A DNA stretch of 30,234 bases from a virus. The notes below the pieces were generated by a model that saw nothing but the letters and a program-made list of their open reading frames with translations, was not told the DNA's origin and searched no databases. The stretch is taken from IMG/VR virus record IMGVR_UViG_3300042891_000351, positions 1 to 30,234 of that record; one strand, written 5' to 3'. A program made the position numbers and the translations under genes. Of the stretch, positions 23,138 to 30,234 are shown piece after piece; within the stretch, counting starts at the first letter, position 1, and every line of letters starts with the position of its first letter.

Positions 23138-23534
23138 GAAACTAAAGAATCTTTTCAAAAAGCCAGAGCCACCTAAGCCTGCAGGTAAACCTAAGGCTGA
23201 AAAGAAACTATCGCCAAAAGAAGAAGCAAATAGTAAAGGCGAACCTTACATAGCAATTTTAAAAGTAGATTTAGATCCTAATAACTTAAATAACGGAAGT
23301 TTTGAGTTAGATTGGAATGACAAATTTATAGTAAACTTAGTGAAGCAAGGTTACAAATTAAAACCTACTGATACTGACAATGACATCGTAGACCGCTGGT
23401 TTCAAACTGTTTGTAGAAATATCGCGCTAGAAGTTTACGAGCAAGAAGTTGCTGACCCTGATAAACGTGCCCCAAATGACTTGAGAGTGATCGGTAACAG
23501 AGATTTGGGTAACGGTCGTACTGAAATCAGTTAA
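23130..23534 (+). CDS. hypothetical protein; end of gene duplicated downstream
   Basis: 134 aa. The N-terminal 40 residues are Lys/Pro-rich (FKKPEPPKPAGKPKAEKK) and probably disordered; the rest is a compact acidic domain ending NRDLGNGRTEIS. The ATG at 23130 overlaps uvsE by 8 bases. A diverged copy of its last codons (LGNGRTEVS-stop) reappears at 24586-24615 beyond the methyltransferase gene, which suggests a recombination event at this locus. No family recognised. Confidence 0.7.
   Translation: MFEKLKNLFKKPEPPKPAGKPKAEKKLSPKEEANSKGEPYIAILKVDLDPNNLNNGSFELDWNDKFIVNLVKQGYKLKPTDTDNDIVDRWFQTVCRNIALEVYEQEVADPDKRAPNDLRVIGNRDLGNGRTEIS
23502..23534 (+). repeat. direct repeat, copy 1 (gene end)
   Basis: Contains TTGGGTAACGGTCG (23505-23518), identical to 24586-24599, followed by a stretch that differs mostly at third codon positions. 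Here it is the true 3' end of the 23130 gene. Confidence 0.8.
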
Positions 23535-23549
23535 TAATGTAAAAGTATC

Positions 23550-24593
23550 GTGGCTAAAACCACTAAGAAAAAATATACCATTGAACATCTTGGTAAGGTT
23601 TTGTACACCGACCATTATTATGACCTGCCTGTTGAAAAATGCCTTGAATTAAAACAAAAGTATTATACTAAACCCGACTACAACCTTGTAGAAGAAAATT
23701 TGAAAAGTGTAAAGCGCGGTGGTACTGGGATAGGTGATATAGTTAACTATTACTATAAAGATTTGATGGCAAAAGTAAAACTTGAAACACCACGCTGGAG
23801 CATAGAAGAGGTATTTGAGTCTAATGATCTAATCAGATATTTTTATAGCCGCACACTAAGCAGTGAAAAAGTATATCCAAAAACAAATAGTGATATTCAA
23901 AATTTTGAGACTGCACTAAGGATATCAGGTGGAGGCGTTGCTATGAAGCCAAGTAACTTTCCAATGCAGACGGTTGACCATATTTTAAAGTATTATAATG
24001 TCAATAACAAATATTATGATTTCAGTTGCGGTTGGGGTGTGAGACTACTCAGCGCCATGAAAAATAAAGTAGAATATTATGGAACAGACCCTAATAACCT
24101 ATTGGTTGACAGATTATTTGAAATGGCAAAGGATTATGATACTGTAAACCTTACAGATAGCAAATACGACATACGATGCCAGGGTAGCGAGGTATTCGTT
24201 CCTGAATGGGAAAACACGATAGGATTAGCATTTAGTAGCCCTCCTTATTTCAACCTTGAAGATTACAGGATAGGCAATCAATCATACAAGCCTGGTACTA
24301 CATACCAGCAATGGTTAGATAATTATCTGAAGCCTACTTTATCTAACATTAAAAGATATCTCATTGATGAGGGCAAGTTATTGATTAATATAAAGAACTT
24401 TTCAAACTATAGGTTGTACGAGGATACATTATCCTTGGCAAAAAGTTTGGGCTATCATCATATACAGACCACTGACCTAAAAAACAAGGTAAGACCTAGT
24501 GCCAAAACCAATCTGAATACAGATGAAAGCATAATGGTACTGTCAAAAAACAAAGTTGAACCTGCAGGTATCACGTTGTTTGATTTTGGGTAA
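23550..24593 (+). CDS. DNA methyltransferase, N4-cytosine or N6-adenine type
   Basis: 347 aa, GTG start at 23550. SAM-binding motif I is YDFSCGWGVRLLSAM (156-170), YYGTDPN is motif II, and the catalytic motif IV is SSPPYFN (229-235). The S-P-P-Y form is most often found in N4-cytosine enzymes. Motif I comes before IV, and an N-terminal region of about 140 residues precedes both. No restriction partner is seen, so it is an orphan that could protect phage DNA. No clear ribosome binding site. The gene sits exactly between the two copies of the repeated gene end, marking it as an inserted cassette. Confidence 0.75.
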   Translation: MAKTTKKKYTIEHLGKVLYTDHYYDLPVEKCLELKQKYYTKPDYNLVEENLKSVKRGGTGIGDIVNYYYKDLMAKVKLETPRWSIEEVFESNDLIRYFYSRTLSSEKVYPKTNSDIQNFETALRISGGGVAMKPSNFPMQTVDHILKYYNVNNKYYDFSCGWGVRLLSAMKNKVEYYGTDPNNLLVDRLFEMAKDYDTVNLTDSKYDIRCQGSEVFVPEWENTIGLAFSSPPYFNLEDYRIGNQSYKPGTTYQQWLDNYLKPTLSNIKRYLIDEGKLLINIKNFSNYRLYEDTLSLAKSLGYHHIQTTDLKNKVRPSAKTNLNTDESIMVLSKNKVEPAGITLFDFG

Positions 24594-24615
24594 CGGTCGC
24601 ACCGAAGTTAGTTGA
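24582..24615 (+). repeat. direct repeat, copy 2 (remnant of a 23130-type gene end)
   Basis: TTGGGTAACGGTCG (24586-24599) repeats 23505-23518; translated from 24586 it gives LGNGRTEVS-stop, against LGNGRTEIS-stop in the intact gene. CGT/CGC, ACT/ACC and ATC/GTT differences are mostly synonymous, as between related phages. It overlaps the methyltransferase stop at 24591-24593. Confidence 0.75.
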
Positions 24616-24638
24616 CTTTCGCAATCACACAGTATAAT
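24612..24638 (+). promoter_or_regulatory. sigma-70-like promoter for the exonuclease unit
   Basis: TTGACT (24612-24617) and TATAAT (24633-24638) with a 15-base spacer; a 17-base spacer to TAATAT (24635-24640) is also possible. The -35 box overlaps the stop of the repeat remnant, in the 72-base gap before 24666. Confidence 0.6.
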
Positions 24639-24671
24639 ATACGAATATTATTCTGTTAAATAGGTGTGCTT

Positions 24672-25691
24672 GTGAAATACGCTCTCATTGATACTGCTAA
24701 CACGTTCTTCCGTGCCCGACATATCGCAAGTCGTAACAGCGATACATGGGAGAAGATCGGCATGGCATTACACCTGTCATTGTCTAGTGTAAATCAAGTT
24801 GTACGCAAATATGGCATTGACCATGTTGTGTTCTGTCTTGAAGGTCGTAGTTGGCGCAAAGATGTCTATCCTCAGTACAAGGCACATCGTAAGGTTGCTG
24901 AACAAGCGTTAACTGAGAGTGAAGCAGAAGAAAATAAAATGTTCTGGGAAACGTATGATATGTTCACTACGTTCCTACGTGAGAAAACAAACGTCAGTGT
25001 GTTACGCCATGAACGGGCTGAGGCAGATGACCTTATCGCAAGATTCATACATCTGCATCCCAACGATGAACACTATATCATTAGTAGTGACACTGACTAT
25101 GTTCAATTGATTAGTGATAACGTAAAACAATATAACGGTGTCGCTAACCAATTGATTACCCTTGAAGGTTATTTTGATGACAAGGGTAAACCTATCAAAG
25201 ACAAAAAGACTAAAGAACCTAAACTGTTAGGTGATCCGCAGTTTCATCTCTTTGAGAAGATCATGCGCGGTGACGCAGGTGACAATGTGTTCAGCGCATA
25301 TCCTGGCGTTCGCACTAAGGGTAGCAAGAACAAGGTTGGCTTGATTGAGGCTTATGCTGATCGTACAAAGCAAGGTTTCAACTGGAACAACATGATGCTA
25401 CAGCGTTGGGCTGATCCTGACGGTGTTGAATATCGTGTCAAGGACTTGTATGAGCGCAATAAACTTTTGATTGACTTGACCGCACAGCCCGACGAGATCA
25501 AGGATCTTGTTGATGTTGCTATCACTACCGGCGTGCGCATCAAAACTACTCCGCAGGTCGGTATTCATTTCATGAAATTCTGCGGCAAGTATGAACTCAA
25601 CAAAGTCAGTGAGCAGGCTGAGACTTATGCTAAGTGGTTGAACGCGCCATATACTGGCCAATATAAAGATATCGCAATGGAGGTTGCATGA
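24672..25691 (+). CDS. 5'-3' exonuclease / RNase H-like flap nuclease
   Basis: 339 aa from the GTG at 24672, which has TAGGTG 5 bases upstream; another GTG at 24666 adds two residues. PIN/FEN-type nuclease: YALIDTANTFFRARH at the start, ERAEADDLIARF, IISSDTDYVQLI and MRGDAGDNVFSAYPGVRTKG give the clustered acidic residues that bind two metal ions and the helix-hairpin-helix region. T4 RNase H and the 5' nuclease domain of DNA polymerase I belong to the same family. It would remove RNA primers and flaps in phage replication. It overlaps the next gene by 4 bases (ATGA). Confidence 0.88.
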   Translation: MKYALIDTANTFFRARHIASRNSDTWEKIGMALHLSLSSVNQVVRKYGIDHVVFCLEGRSWRKDVYPQYKAHRKVAEQALTESEAEENKMFWETYDMFTTFLREKTNVSVLRHERAEADDLIARFIHLHPNDEHYIISSDTDYVQLISDNVKQYNGVANQLITLEGYFDDKGKPIKDKKTKEPKLLGDPQFHLFEKIMRGDAGDNVFSAYPGVRTKGSKNKVGLIEAYADRTKQGFNWNNMMLQRWADPDGVEYRVKDLYERNKLLIDLTAQPDEIKDLVDVAITTGVRIKTTPQVGIHFMKFCGKYELNKVSEQAETYAKWLNAPYTGQYKDIAMEVA

Positions 25692-26143
25692 CAGAGTTAA
25701 TCGCTAAACCAATTATTAAAGATCAATACTGGGTCGTTACTGACGGTGAACGTAAGGTCGGTAACGTCCAAGCCAATAGTGCTGGTTATGAAGTCATCCT
25801 TAACGGCAGCACATTGCAGTTTAACAATACTTTAGATATTAAGAAACAGACTAAGATCAGTTTTCAGCCCATGAAGTCTAACAAGACTAAGGTAGAACTG
25901 CCCTATCCAGATTACCCTGTACCTAATAAAATCTATAACAGTTTTTTTGACGTTAAACGCAAGTTGCATATTTTTACTAAAACCAAAAAAAGCAAGTGCT
26001 ATCATGTCGCAGGGTGGTTTTTAGTAGAGCAGAATGGTCAAAAACAAGTCACTTTTTGTCCAAAATACATCTTTATTCAGCGATATCAGTATACTGGGCC
26101 ATTTAAAACAGAGGCCGAGGTAAATAGTCTACTAAATACTTGA
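25688..26143 (+). CDS. hypothetical phage protein
   Basis: 151 aa. A mixed alpha/beta soluble protein with many Lys and aromatic residues; DQYWVVTDGERKVGNVQANSAGYEV near the start looks like paired strands and KCYHVAGWFLVEQNGQKQV suggests further strands. It is coupled to the exonuclease gene by ATGA, so it may act in replication. No family recognised. Confidence 0.7.
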   Translation: MTELIAKPIIKDQYWVVTDGERKVGNVQANSAGYEVILNGSTLQFNNTLDIKKQTKISFQPMKSNKTKVELPYPDYPVPNKIYNSFFDVKRKLHIFTKTKKSKCYHVAGWFLVEQNGQKQVTFCPKYIFIQRYQYTGPFKTEAEVNSLLNT

Positions 26144-26144
26144 C

Positions 26145-26348
26145 ATGGTTAACATAAAACTGTTTTTTGACAAAGTTTCAAAACTTGAAGGGAAGAAAAC
26201 AAAAGACCTAGTATTAGCGATGAGCGATGCTAAATTGTTAAGGGATGAAATAGCGAAATTACTTATAGATTTAAATGAGGCTCAAAAATCTAATAAGGCT
26301 GAAGAAGAGGTAGTTAAAGTAGAAATTAGAGGTGGCACATTTAAATGA
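26145..26348 (+). CDS. small helical hypothetical protein
   Basis: 67 aa, starting one base after the previous stop. It is largely helical and charged (SKLEGKKTKDLVLAMSDAK, then LRDEIAKLLIDLNEAQ) with a C-terminal strand VVKVEIRGGTFK. No membrane segment. The stop overlaps the next start (ATGA). Function unknown. Confidence 0.7.
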   Translation: MVNIKLFFDKVSKLEGKKTKDLVLAMSDAKLLRDEIAKLLIDLNEAQKSNKAEEEVVKVEIRGGTFK

Positions 26349-26638
26349 GTAGAACACAGCCAAAAATAATTTTAGAACATGTTGATAAGATAACATATAA
26401 ATGCGATCAAATCGTAGAGGCGAGCGGGATCTGGGCAGTATTTTATGATGGTCAGCCTATAAACTTAAAAAGTCAACATTATCTCGCTAACGAGGTTGCC
26501 CCTAAATATAAAAAGACGAGTTTCAGCAATCCAGGACATGCTAGAAATCTCTGTCGCAAACTAAACGGTTTATTCAAAACAGATAAGTTTAGTGTAGTGT
26601 TCATGAATCAAGGACGACAAGTTTATCCTGATGAGTAA
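26345..26638 (+). CDS. hypothetical protein
   Basis: 97 aa, basic, with IWAVFYDGQPINLKSQHYL in the middle and a helix RNLCRKLNGLF. ATGA overlap with the previous gene and an 8-base overlap with the next. No family recognised; it belongs to a run of small A+T-rich genes (26145-27047). Confidence 0.7.
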   Translation: MSRTQPKIILEHVDKITYKCDQIVEASGIWAVFYDGQPINLKSQHYLANEVAPKYKKTSFSNPGHARNLCRKLNGLFKTDKFSVVFMNQGRQVYPDE

Positions 26639-27047
26639 TAAGAAGGAAATTCTAACAAGAATTATACTTGAGCAATTACCGTCGTATAGTGAATTTAAAA
26701 AAATTCCCGAAGAAAAAACCTTGATGCGATGGTGGATTACTGGACGAAGCAGTAATAACCTAAGGTTGACAGAAGAAGGAAAACAAGCATTTGATCTAGC
26801 AGAAATTGAATTTTTTGATTTTCCTTTTTACACTGATCAAGAATACAAAGACCTTAAAAATGCGAAATCAAATCATTGGACTGGAAGTAAACTCACTATT
26901 CGTCTAAAGAAAATAGATTGTCCTTTTTATATAGGACTTAAAACTGCACATAAAAAATCAGCATATATAAGAGTTTACGATAGCAAAATCGCAACTATCA
27001 TAAGTTTATATGGAAGCGTGTTAGAATTTTTAGAGTCTAAAAAATGA
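26631..27047 (+). CDS. hypothetical protein
   Basis: 138 aa. The N terminus is helical (NKKEILTRIILEQLPSYSEF); the middle has MRWWITGRSSNNLRLTEEGKQAF, with LTEEGKQAF resembling the end of a winged-helix DNA-binding domain (L-T-x-x-G-x-x-x-F), and the C terminus has RVYDSKIATIISLYG. A DNA-binding role is a weak suggestion. It is coupled to the following methyltransferase by ATGA. Confidence 0.65.
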   Translation: MSNKKEILTRIILEQLPSYSEFKKIPEEKTLMRWWITGRSSNNLRLTEEGKQAFDLAEIEFFDFPFYTDQEYKDLKNAKSNHWTGSKLTIRLKKIDCPFYIGLKTAHKKSAYIRVYDSKIATIISLYGSVLEFLESKK

Positions 27048-27844
27048 AAAAACCAATCGCAATAAATCCAGAAAAAAATAATAATCTGATCTTTCCAGAA
27101 GAATTATCCTCACACATACTCACGCATGCCTATCTTTACTTACAACCTAACGGTTGGTTTAATGATACACCATGCGATGAAGACGGAACCACTCCATGGT
27201 ATACTTTCCCAGCCATCAAGTTCTTGAAAGATATTATCAAACGTGAATGGACTGTTTTTGAGTATGGTTCAGGATATAGCACATTGTTTTTTAAAAATAG
27301 TGTACAAAAGTTGGTTAGTGTAGAGCATAGTGAAGAATGGTACAATTATATAAAAACTGAATGTCTAGATTTAAATATTGAACTTGCGCCCCAGAACACA
27401 GAAATACATCCTGACGCATCAAATTGCTATAATAACTTTATACAAAATTTTAAGCAGATAAGAACGCACAATTTTGATCATGATCTGATGCATGGTCTGA
27501 TTAATGATGAATTTGCAGGATACGCAAGTAAGATTTATATCTCTCCAGCCAAACATTTTGACCTTGTTGTTATTGATGGAATGGCAAGAGCATTGTGTGC
27601 TGTGATGACGGTGGAGAGTCATAGATTAAAAGACGGCGGCATCATCATATTGGACAATAGCGACCGTTGGCAATATAACCCAATACAGGAATACCTGATA
27701 CAGCATGGGTTTGGAAGAATTGATTTTTACGGTTCGGGTTGGAACAACCACGCAGGTTGGTGCACAAGTTTTTACAGTAAATCTTTCCCAATAAATAATA
27801 ATAATGTTTTACGAAAAGAAACAGCATCATACATCAATACATAA
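27044..27844 (+). CDS. class I SAM-dependent methyltransferase-like protein
   Basis: 266 aa. Rossmann-fold SAM layout: TVFEYGSGYSTLFF (70-83, motif I with the G-S-G turn), LVSVEHSEEWYNYI (motif II acidic residue), FDLVVIDGMARALCA (motif IV) and GGIIILDNSD (motif V). This order resembles small-molecule or sugar O-methyltransferases (FkbM- or macrocin-like) rather than DNA enzymes, which would carry an [N/D/S]PPY motif. It may methylate a sugar on a virion or surface glycan. Starts with an ATGA overlap. Confidence 0.7.
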   Translation: MKKPIAINPEKNNNLIFPEELSSHILTHAYLYLQPNGWFNDTPCDEDGTTPWYTFPAIKFLKDIIKREWTVFEYGSGYSTLFFKNSVQKLVSVEHSEEWYNYIKTECLDLNIELAPQNTEIHPDASNCYNNFIQNFKQIRTHNFDHDLMHGLINDEFAGYASKIYISPAKHFDLVVIDGMARALCAVMTVESHRLKDGGIIILDNSDRWQYNPIQEYLIQHGFGRIDFYGSGWNNHAGWCTSFYSKSFPINNNNVLRKETASYINT

Positions 27845-27847
27845 AAT

Positions 27848-28015
27848 ATGAGTGAAGAAAAGAAAAATCCAATAGCGGATATACTAGCAAGAAAAAAGGC
27901 ACAACAAAATGGGCATAAAGGAAACTTTAACCCAAAACAAGGAACTACTGGTAAGGTCAATAGCAAAGGATTCGGCGGTCCTGCTGTTACCCGAAAAACG
28001 GGCAGGGGTAGTTGA
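27848..28015 (+). CDS. small basic protein
   Basis: 55 aa from the ATG at 27848. Highly charged and Gly/Lys/Asn-rich, with a helical N terminus (IADILARKKAQQ) and a tail GFGGPAVTRKTGRGS that looks like a conserved nucleic-acid-binding or cleavage motif. The region encoding CCCGAAAAACGGG near 27990 can also form a small hairpin. The next promoter's -35 box overlaps its stop. Function unknown. Confidence 0.65.
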   Translation: MSEEKKNPIADILARKKAQQNGHKGNFNPKQGTTGKVNSKGFGGPAVTRKTGRGS

Positions 28016-28040
28016 CCTAGTAGTTTAAACCTGTTATAAT
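28012..28040 (+). promoter_or_regulatory. sigma-70 promoter for the lipoprotein gene
   Basis: TTGACC (28012-28017), 17-base spacer, TATAAT (28035-28040), a near-consensus promoter ending 32 bases before the lipoprotein start. Its strength and position suggest the gene can be expressed on its own. Confidence 0.8.
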
Positions 28041-28072
28041 TTGCTATCTGTTCTTGTAATGTAGGTATGCAA

Positions 28073-29608
28073 ATGAAAAAGTTGTGTGTGATTTCTGTGC
28101 TTGCCCTTTCAGGTTGCGGGGGCGGAGGTGGTAGTCAACCATCTACTCCTGCTGCTTCTAGTCCTCCTGTAACAACAACGTCTACGCCACAGGAAGTAGT
28201 CTACTTCCGTGAAGTAAAAAACGCTATTCCCAGTCTGTCACCATACTATGATAGGACATGTGGGCACAAGACTAACAGTTTTTTAGTACCTGCTGTAGAT
28301 TTAAACAAAGACAATCGTAAAGATTTATTGATAGTCTTGTGGTGTGAAGCCCCTACTTGGGGAATGACTATGGAAGGTCCTACAAAAAATACACTTGTGT
28401 CTCTGATACAAAATAGCGATGGGACATTTAGATTAGGTAATCAAGAGATATTTGGTAAAAGTTTTGTTGATTTGTCAGGTCTGATTGCTGAAGGTGTTGA
28501 TGTTGCTATAGGCGATTATAATGGGGATAAGAATCCTGACATTCTTTTTGTCACCACGTGGGAAGATGGTAGGTTTGGATCAGTGAGTAATGGGCAACAT
28601 AGTTGGAACAGTTGGCCAGATGTATTGTTAAGCCAGCCTGACAATTCTTATAAGGTTGAGAGAATTGATAACAGAGCGATGTATAACGAGGCAATCCTTA
28701 TTAAAGGAAAAGATCGTGATCTCTTTAGCAGCAATGGATATATCTTTTCTTATCAAAATCAAGTTTGGTCAAAGACATATATCAACTTTCCTCCAAACAC
28801 CGAAACACAAGGACTTTCTAAGGCATCTATATTTCTAGACAGCAATACTGTCACTATGGGTCTAGAAAGTAAACTGAATTTCGGTTGGCAATTAGGTTCA
28901 ATCAACATCACTAACTGTTGTGGATTGGGTGATCATACTAGGTATACACTTAATGACTCACTTATTTTAAGTCCCAAGAAGCAAGTTATGGTGTATGGCA
29001 ATGCTACGTCGGGTGATTCACTAGAATCACTGGCTACTATTGATGATGTTGAATATCTTATGCCTTCATATAATAGTGCTTGCGTGTATACCGAAGGTCA
29101 GGATACTTATGTCGCAGCAGAGTTTTTCGCACTCAAGTTGCTTGACAAGTATACTGGACAACGTTTGTCATGGTATTCATCTAGCAATACGTCGGGCAAC
29201 GTAGACTTTCGTAATTCTGTGACCCGCGTACATCTTTTTAAAATCACTAATGGAAAAATTTCAAGAGTGAAGCCTGCTGCCCTCAATAAGGATATTACCA
29301 CTACACACTATCTCAATTGTGTAGACGTTAACAACGATAATAAGATGGATATCGTCGCATACCGTTGGGGACACCAGCAGGAAAAAAGTGTGATTTTTCT
29401 AAACAATGGAAATGGGAATTTTACAGAAGTTCCGTCAAGCAAGATTCCAGATATCCTCAAGGTATATCACGGGCATCATGCTATGTTCAGCGACCTCAAT
29501 AATGACAACCGCACAGAGATTATTTACGGTCCTGGATTGGGCTACCCAACAGGGTATGCTGGAAATTACACGGATTATCAAGTGTTTCAAAGCGTAAATC
29601 CTTTATAA
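28073..29608 (+). CDS. secreted lipoprotein with FG-GAP/VCBS-like repeats
   Basis: 511 aa from the ATG at 28073 (TAGGT lies 6 bases upstream); an ATG at 28067 adds two residues. The signal peptide is MKKLCVISVLALSGC with a lipobox LSGC, so Cys15 would be lipidated, followed by a Gly/Ser/Pro/Thr linker. At least four calcium-loop motifs of the FG-GAP type occur: DLNKDNRKD (about 76-84), DYNGDKNPD (148-156), DVNNDNKMD and DLNNDNRTE near the C terminus. These suggest a beta-propeller displayed outside the inner membrane or on the outer membrane. It looks bacterial in origin and may change host surface properties. Confidence 0.85.
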   Translation: MKKLCVISVLALSGCGGGGGSQPSTPAASSPPVTTTSTPQEVVYFREVKNAIPSLSPYYDRTCGHKTNSFLVPAVDLNKDNRKDLLIVLWCEAPTWGMTMEGPTKNTLVSLIQNSDGTFRLGNQEIFGKSFVDLSGLIAEGVDVAIGDYNGDKNPDILFVTTWEDGRFGSVSNGQHSWNSWPDVLLSQPDNSYKVERIDNRAMYNEAILIKGKDRDLFSSNGYIFSYQNQVWSKTYINFPPNTETQGLSKASIFLDSNTVTMGLESKLNFGWQLGSINITNCCGLGDHTRYTLNDSLILSPKKQVMVYGNATSGDSLESLATIDDVEYLMPSYNSACVYTEGQDTYVAAEFFALKLLDKYTGQRLSWYSSSNTSGNVDFRNSVTRVHLFKITNGKISRVKPAALNKDITTTHYLNCVDVNNDNKMDIVAYRWGHQQEKSVIFLNNGNGNFTEVPSSKIPDILKVYHGHHAMFSDLNNDNRTEIIYGPGLGYPTGYAGNYTDYQVFQSVNPL

Positions 29609-29628
29609 ATCAATAACTTACGCGAGGC

Positions 29629-29657
29629 TTGACTTTAGGTTGGATTGGGTTCATAAT
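29629..29657 (+). promoter_or_regulatory. sigma-70 promoter for the 29687 unit
   Basis: TTGACT (29629-29634), 17-base spacer, CATAAT (29652-29657). Shares GGCTTGACTTTA with the 14584 promoter. It lies in the 78-base gap 29609-29686. Confidence 0.75.
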
Positions 29658-29686
29658 ATGTATATACTGAATTGACGGAGATTGAT

Positions 29687-29956
29687 ATGCGAGTTTACAA
29701 TCCTACTACGGGACTTGAGCGTGAAATGACAGAGCAAGAGGTTCGTCAGGTTCGCATGTTTGGTTGCACCGAACAGCAGATGCGTGAAGCGGTCGAAGAA
29801 AGTTTTACTTTCCGCTTCAGTGGTCCTGCTATGATGGCTATGAGCCTGATGAGCGATGCGCAGGAAGAAATAGTGCGTGACATGAGCGAGGATGCGCGCC
29901 AGACACTCAATCGCGCCAAGTGGATTCTTTCTACTTACTGCATGGAGAACAAGTAA
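29687..29956 (+). CDS. small hypothetical protein
   Basis: 89 aa from the ATG at 29687, with ACGGAG just upstream (a TTG at 29672 would lie before that site). Helical and rich in Met, Glu, Gln and Arg: MTEQEVRQVRMFGCTEQQMREAVEE, then MSLMSDAQEEIVRDMSEDARQTLNRAKWIL. Soluble, probably a helical bundle. It begins a unit with the next two small genes. No family recognised. Confidence 0.7.
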   Translation: MRVYNPTTGLEREMTEQEVRQVRMFGCTEQQMREAVEESFTFRFSGPAMMAMSLMSDAQEEIVRDMSEDARQTLNRAKWILSTYCMENK

Positions 29957-29957
29957 A

Positions 29958-30134
29958 ATGGCGAATAAAAGTTTGACACAAGTTGCTGATACTCTTGCCA
30001 CGATTGGCTATGTGATCAGTATGGAAGGTGAAGATGTTAGTAGCGAGGATCTTTACTCCTATGCCACCGACCTTGAAACTGCTATCGCCGCGCTACTGAG
30101 CAAGGCTAAAGAGAAAGAAAATGAACTTGCGTAA
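29958..30134 (+). CDS. small acidic hypothetical protein
   Basis: 58 aa from the ATG at 29958, one base after the previous stop; a longer frame from 29892 lies inside the previous gene. Helical, acidic C-terminal half (DLETAIAALLSKAKEKENEL). Overlaps the next start by 14 bases. Function unknown. Confidence 0.65.
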   Translation: MANKSLTQVADTLATIGYVISMEGEDVSSEDLYSYATDLETAIAALLSKAKEKENELA

Positions 30135-30234
30135 AGGCGAAAAGATTACTGTTAGGTCAGAAAATGGTATGGGCGTAAACTGCCCTATCGTTGACTTTAA
30201 CAGTAAAAAGTTGTGGGTTCGTTTCCCTACTAAT
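30121..30234 (+). CDS. partial CDS running off the window end
   Basis: The first 38 codons from the ATG at 30121, beginning MNLRKGEKITVRSENGMG, remain open at 30234. The sequence alternates short strands with basic residues, as in small beta-barrel domains. Overlaps the preceding gene by 14 bases. The product cannot be named from this part. Confidence 0.5.
   Translation, partial: MNLRKGEKITVRSENGMGVNCPIVDFNSKKLWVRFPTN

Noticed and set aside
27978-28008. Hairpin CCCG-AAAAA-CGGG near the end of the 55-aa gene as a terminator
   Set aside because: The stem is 4 bp, lies in coding sequence and has no T-run after it.
1-30234. tRNA genes
   Set aside because: No cloverleaf or conserved T-loop (GTTCRANNC) with a matching acceptor was seen, and non-coding gaps are too short.
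1-30234. CRISPR array, transposon or integrase
   Set aside because: No regularly spaced repeats, terminal inverted repeats, transposase or integrase motifs were found.

Overview
The window looks like an accessory and nucleotide-metabolism region of a large tailed dsDNA bacteriophage, probably aquatic and related to T4-like myoviruses. The reasons are near-total coding density, almost all genes on one strand with ATGA or few-base overlaps, many very small ORFs, about 40% G+C by eye, and a gene mix typical of such phages: DpdA/Tgt-like enzyme, FolE, QueD, QueE, UV-damage endonuclease, RNase H-like 5'-3' exonuclease, GP88-like protein, orphan methyltransferases and glycosyltransferases. No structural, terminase or polymerase genes are present, so the assignment to phage and to a T4-like group is inference. 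Promoters match the sigma-70 consensus, pointing to a bacterial host.

Layout. 3-4498: dpdA, a T-fold protein that resembles QueD/QueF, a stand-alone ManC-type cupin, a glycosyltransferase, a beta-rich unknown and a histone H1-like (Hc1) protein. 4498-7176: a small membrane protein, guaC (GMP reductase), an SGNH-like protein and folE. 7173-11167: small unknowns, a cytidylyltransferase, an SGNH hydrolase, a DUF805 membrane protein, an Smr-domain protein, SufE, queD and a phosphoribosyltransferase. 11179-14532: a glycosyltransferase-like protein, two small paralogues, an MBD4-like DNA glycosylase and queE. 14533-17105: a 231-base regulatory gap with two tandem sigma-70 promoters and a 5' hairpin, driving an unknown protein, a ParB-like protein and a small unknown. 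17149-20133: a glycosyltransferase, an SGNH-like protein and a sugar-nucleotide epimerase. 20116-22064: the only reverse-strand genes (SGNH-like and GP88-like). 22069-27844: uvsE, a small protein, an N4/N6 DNA methyltransferase flanked by a repeated gene end, the exonuclease, a run of unknowns and a SAM methyltransferase. 27848-30234: a small basic protein, a secreted FG-GAP-like lipoprotein with its own promoter, and small proteins running off the end.

How the genes may work together. FolE, QueD and QueE convert GTP to 7-carboxy-7-deazaguanine (CDG), and DpdA would exchange a 7-deazaguanine for guanine in DNA, giving an anti-restriction modification. QueC is not in the window, so the final base is unknown. 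GuaC and the phosphoribosyltransferase could recycle the guanine released by DpdA (inference). A histone-like protein, an orphan DNA methyltransferase, an MBD4-like glycosylase, UvsE and a 5'-3' exonuclease add DNA packaging, marking and repair. A scattered set of sugar genes (cupin, three glycosyltransferases, epimerase, cytidylyltransferase, four SGNH-like proteins) suggests glycosylation or remodelling of the virion or the host surface.

No tRNA, rRNA, CRISPR array, insertion sequence or integrase was seen. No gene-free stretch exceeds 300 bases; the longest is 14533-14763.
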